DNA of 64,000 nucleotides from GCA-003244245 sp050700055 (lineage in GTDB: Bacteria; Actinomycetota; Actinomycetes; Mycobacteriales; Pseudonocardiaceae): assembly GCA_050700055.1 (NCBI GenBank), contig JBOHGE010000002.1, positions 196,022 to 260,021 on the forward strand, in the 5' to 3' direction. Position numbers and translations under genes: made by a program. The stretch's first letter is position 1. The number at the start of each line of letters is the position of its first letter. A model generated the notes under the pieces. It did no database searches. It worked only from the letters and a program-made list of their open reading frames with translations, and was not told the origin of the DNA. Of this stretch, positions 61,901-64,000 are shown in pieces.

Positions 61901-62518
61901 GCCCTGCTCGGCAAGGTCAACCCGCTGGCCTTGGAGGAGTTCGCCGCGCTCGAGGAGCGCTACAAGTTCCTGTCCACCCAGCTCGAGGACCTCAAGGCCA
62001 CCCGGCGGGACCTGCTCACCGTCGTCGCCGAGGTCGACCAGCGAATCCTCGAGGTCTTCACCGAGGCGTTCCACGATGTGGCCCGCGAGTTCGAGACCGT
62101 CTTCGCCACGCTGTTCCCCGGTGGGGAGGGCCGGTTGGTGCTCACCGAGCCCGACAACATGATCACCACCGGGATCGAGGTCGAGGCCCGCCCGCCCGGT
62201 AAGAAGGTCAAGCGCCTGTCGCTGCTGTCCGGTGGGGAGAAGTCACTCACCGCGGTGGCCATGCTGGTCGCGATCTTTCGGGCCCGGCCGTCGCCGTTCT
62301 ACGTGCTCGACGAGGTGGAGGCGGCGCTGGACGAGACCAACCTCAACCGGCTGATCGCGCTGTTCGAACTGCTCAGAGACCGCTCGCAGCTGATCGTGAT
62401 CACCCACCAGAAGGCGACCATGGAGGTTGCCGACGCGCTGTACGGGGTAAGCATGCGTGGCGACGGCATCACCACAGTGATCTCGCAACGGCTGCGTGGT
62501 GCCACCGGCGCCGCGTAG
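58934..62518 (+). CDS. smc: Chromosome segregation SMC ATPase
   Basis: Smc condenses and segregates the chromosome with ScpA/ScpB. The 1194-residue product is full length: N-terminal head with Walker A VVGPNGSGKSNVVDALSW, Q-loop region MGEQGAKALRGGKMEDVIFA, two long coiled coils, a hinge near residues 500-660, and a C-terminal head with signature LLSGGEKS (1097-1104) and Walker B FYVLDEVEAALDETN (1122-1136). GTG 58934 gives the family start YLKSLTLKGFKSFASATTL. It is usually preceded by acyP and followed by ftsY; here neither is adjacent. Confidence 0.97.
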   Translation: MYLKSLTLKGFKSFASATTLRFEPGITCVVGPNGSGKSNVVDALSWVMGEQGAKALRGGKMEDVIFAGTTGRPPLGRAEVTLTIDNTDGALPIDYTEVSITRRMFRDGASEYEINGSSCRLLDVQELLSDSGIGREMHVIVGQGKLDSILQSKPEERRAFIEEAAGVLKHRKRKEKALRKLEAMQANLTRLSDLTAELRRQLKPLGKQAEIARRAQAVQAELRDARLRLYADDLVTLRETFAREEADEAAARTLRAQVESALNERRLEQSGLEQQLDATTPRLAAAQDTWYRLSALAERLRGTVQLAVQRAKHLSAPTEQHRPGRDPDELEREAAAAQAQEAELHAVVEEVRATLSDALDRRVELEQAVAGAERAHLAAVRAVADRREGLARLAGQVEALRSTSSAGTEEIERLSTALAEAQERAVHAQRELDVLQHEADARQAGKVGLDEHHDAVRAAQATAAQRVTELTAAHRQAEQQQASWRARVEALSLGLVRKDGSQTLLSAALPGLDGSVAALITVDPGAQAAVAAALGAAADALAVADLDVALAALTMLRERDAGRAGLLVGCPPTTPDHSTWPQLPAGARWAVDLVAAPETLRSALHRLLAHTAVVDDLAVAWALVAAAPDVRAVTVDGDVLSAGWAQGGSGRSQSVIEVQAAVDDGRIQLAESQTRVERLTVELDDARAVEADRAREVDTVRATRRESDAQLAAVAQQLARLGQAARSASAEADRLHRRRGEGEQRRAGALTSLEELEERLRLAEDEPADAEPDTAERDEAAAALATARSEEVEARLALRTVEERARALTGRADGLRRSAAAERTARERAAVAAAARARGAAVAAEVVRVGQLAVGRIEISLHRAAAERDAVIGERAGWERGLGEVREQVRELAEELAKLTDTVHRDEVLRAQQRLRIEQLEARIADDFGIGLDDLIAEYGPSMPVPAPAGEVAEYEAAAQRGEQVHAPQPARYDRAEQTRRAQRAERDLALLGKVNPLALEEFAALEERYKFLSTQLEDLKATRRDLLTVVAEVDQRILEVFTEAFHDVAREFETVFATLFPGGEGRLVLTEPDNMITTGIEVEARPPGKKVKRLSLLSGGEKSLTAVAMLVAIFRARPSPFYVLDEVEAALDETNLNRLIALFELLRDRSQLIVITHQKATMEVADALYGVSMRGDGITTVISQRLRGATGAA

Positions 62519-62547
62519 TGGGGTGATGTCACGGAGGGGATCGCACT

Positions 62548-63834
62548 ATGTCGCTGCCTTTGACCATGCTGGACGAATCGCTGCTCCTGCTGCAGGAGGT
62601 GCGCTCGTCGTGGAACGTGCAGCTCGAGCTCGGCGCTGATCATCACCTGGACGAGGTGGCCTTCCGGCAGGCGGTACGGACCTGCTGGCAGCGTCACCCG
62701 CTGACCCGGGCTCGGCTGGCACCGGCCGGCAACGGTGCGACGTCGTATCAATGGGATCTCGTCGATGAGGTGGATCGCGATCCGGTCCGGGTAGTCGACT
62801 GCCCCGACGCCGGCGCGCTGGACCGGCTTCGGGCGCAGCTCTACCCCCCGCCGATCGCGTTGGACGTCAGCCCCGGCCTGCGAATCGCCCTGGCCCGGCG
62901 GCCCGAAGGAGATCTCGTGCTGCTGTCGGCCAGCCACATCGTCGCCGACGGAGTCGGTGCAATCCGCCTGATGCAGACCATCACCCGGGCCTACCGGGGC
63001 AAGCCGGACCCGCCGGATCCGCTGCCACTCGCCCAGGCTCGCGATCTCGGCTCGTTCCTGGCCCCCAAGGACCGCGCCGAACAGCAGTCCCGGCGCCGAG
63101 AGGGGCTGCGACGGTTTCGCGAGGCGCTCGACGCGCCGAGCCGGATCGCCGTGGTCGGCGGCACCGACGGCGATGGCGCCGGCTTCGTCTTCCGCACTCT
63201 CGACCTCGGTCAAGCTCCGGGGCTCATGCGACGGCCCTCCGGCACGACTGTCAATGACGTCCTACTCGCCGCACTGCACCTCACCGTGCAGTCCTGGAAC
63301 TCCCAGCACGGCGCACCGACCGGCCGAGTCGGGGTCATGATGCCGGTCAATGTGCGCCCCGCCGACCGCTTGTGGGATGTCGTCAGCAACCTCACGTCGA
63401 ATGTCACCGTCTCCACCGCCCCGGAAGATCGAGTGGACCTGGCCACCGCGACCGCTGCGGTAGCCGAGCAGACCTATGAGATGCGACGTCAGGACCGTGC
63501 GTATGGCTTGCATGACCTCCTCGAGGTCGTGCAGAAGGTTCCGCTGCCGGTCAAACGTGCGGTGCCCAGGCTGGTGGCGCTGACCGGTGATCGGTTCGTC
63601 GACACCGCGATGCTGTCGAACCTGGGCCGAATTCCCGACCCACCTGCCTTCGGTGGTGATGCCGAGCTGTGGTTCTCCCCGCCGTGCGACCGCTCCTGCA
63701 GCGTCGCCATCGGAGTCGCCACCGTCGGGCAGCGACTCTCGCTGGTCACCCGTTACCGCCACGACCAGTTCGACGTCAAGGCCGCGGCGGAATTCACCGA
63801 TCTCCTGATAGCCCAGTTGGTAAGCCAGCGATAA
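62548..63834 (+). CDS. Condensation/wax-ester-synthase-like acyltransferase
   Basis: The 428-residue product has the CoA-dependent acyltransferase fold: LPLTMLDESLLLLQEVRSSW at the start, active-site-like LLSASHIVADGVGAIRLMQ (an HxxxDG form of the HHxxxDG motif), TVNDVLLAALHLTV, VGVMMPVNVRPADR and DTAMLSNLGRIPDPP. Relatives make wax esters or triacylglycerol, or are papA-like acyltransferases and stand-alone condensation domains. Substrates cannot be told. ATG 62548 with GGAGGGG upstream, 29 bases after smc. Confidence 0.84.
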   Translation: MSLPLTMLDESLLLLQEVRSSWNVQLELGADHHLDEVAFRQAVRTCWQRHPLTRARLAPAGNGATSYQWDLVDEVDRDPVRVVDCPDAGALDRLRAQLYPPPIALDVSPGLRIALARRPEGDLVLLSASHIVADGVGAIRLMQTITRAYRGKPDPPDPLPLAQARDLGSFLAPKDRAEQQSRRREGLRRFREALDAPSRIAVVGGTDGDGAGFVFRTLDLGQAPGLMRRPSGTTVNDVLLAALHLTVQSWNSQHGAPTGRVGVMMPVNVRPADRLWDVVSNLTSNVTVSTAPEDRVDLATATAAVAEQTYEMRRQDRAYGLHDLLEVVQKVPLPVKRAVPRLVALTGDRFVDTAMLSNLGRIPDPPAFGGDAELWFSPPCDRSCSVAIGVATVGQRLSLVTRYRHDQFDVKAAAEFTDLLIAQLVSQR

Positions 63835-63881
63835 CGTCAGACCGGCCCGCACGTAGCACCCCCCGCCCCAATGCCACTTAG

Positions 63882-64000
63882 TTAAGCGGCGGTGGGGATG
63901 TCGTGGTCACCGGATGGCCTGCCGGGCGGCCCGTGGTACGCAAGGTGATCTTGGTGGATGGCGGCCCTCGGGTAGTGATCGCTGTTTGGGTGCCGAAAAC
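63882..64000 (-). CDS. C-terminal end of an ORF cut by the window edge
   Basis: On the minus strand a frame enters at 64000 and ends with TAA at 63882: FRHPNSDHYPRAAIHQDHLA followed by YHGPPGRPSGDHDIPTAA. Its YPRA start and the sequence just past the stop remind me of IS4-type transposase ends, but 39 codons are too few to name it. It converges on the acyltransferase gene. Confidence 0.3.
   Translation of the reverse strand, partial: FRHPNSDHYPRAAIHQDHLAYHGPPGRPSGDHDIPTAA

Noticed and set aside
1..64000. tRNA or rRNA genes
   Set aside because: No cloverleaf with a TPsiC-like GTTCGAATC/GTTCAAATC arm or rRNA-like stretch was found by eye; a covariance-model search could still find one.

Overview
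The window is a high-GC actinobacterial chromosome segment, most likely from the Pseudonocardiaceae. This rests on GTG-rich starts, several Xre-type HTH/TPR regulators, a DUF6907-type small protein, a SARP regulator, and the actinobacterial gene order pyc-rsmD-coaD-sepIVA-DUF177-rpmF-rnc-mutM-(acyP)-smc. No search could be run; family names come from recognising motifs and gene order.

Layout. 0.2-3.3 kb: a SARP-type regulator and a convergent membrane protein. 3.4-11.2 kb: the conserved core block from pyc to mutM, intact and compactly packed, with a 52-bp perfect palindrome across the pyc stop codon. 11.2-58.9 kb: about 48 kb of accessory DNA between mutM and smc, neighbours (with acyP between them) in related genomes. 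58.9-64.0 kb: intact smc, a condensation-type acyltransferase and the window edge.

The accessory block is a mosaic. 11-26.5 kb holds four copies of one HTH module with a near-identical promoter and N-terminus but different C-termini, next to a VOC protein, an S9 peptidase, a HAD phosphatase, an APH-like kinase and a three-gene graspetide (ATP-grasp RiPP) cluster at 21.7-24.1 kb with a PIMT-like methyltransferase. 26.6-29.8 kb holds a DUF4143-type ATPase and an ATPase/TOPRIM-like pair that resembles a phage-defence module. 31.2-36.6 kb carries phoU and kdpFABC, with single-base frameshifts in kdpA and kdpB. The kdpD next to kdpC is a gutted remnant; a fuller kdpD (broken by an in-frame TGA) and kdpE lie 10 kb away at 46.6-49.9 kb. 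Between them, 37.1-42.7 kb is a tight seven-gene operon: radical SAM enzyme, Asp/Glu racemase-like protein, HhH DNA-glycosylase-like protein, PfkB kinase, nucleoside deoxyribosyltransferase-like protein, nucleotide kinase and MazG-like pyrophosphohydrolase. I know of no described pathway with this gene set; it is the best candidate for an undescribed system here.

The block also carries the scar of its own history. At 42.9-43.35 kb a truncated acyP is fused to a deleted, frameshifted copy of the smc 5' end, while intact smc sits at 58.9 kb with no acyP in front. Pieces of the TPR regulators, of kdpE, of kdpC/kdpD, of PIN toxins and of a glycosyltransferase are scattered through 43-59 kb. Together these point to repeated duplication, insertion and deletion between mutM and smc, while the flanking housekeeping genes stayed intact.
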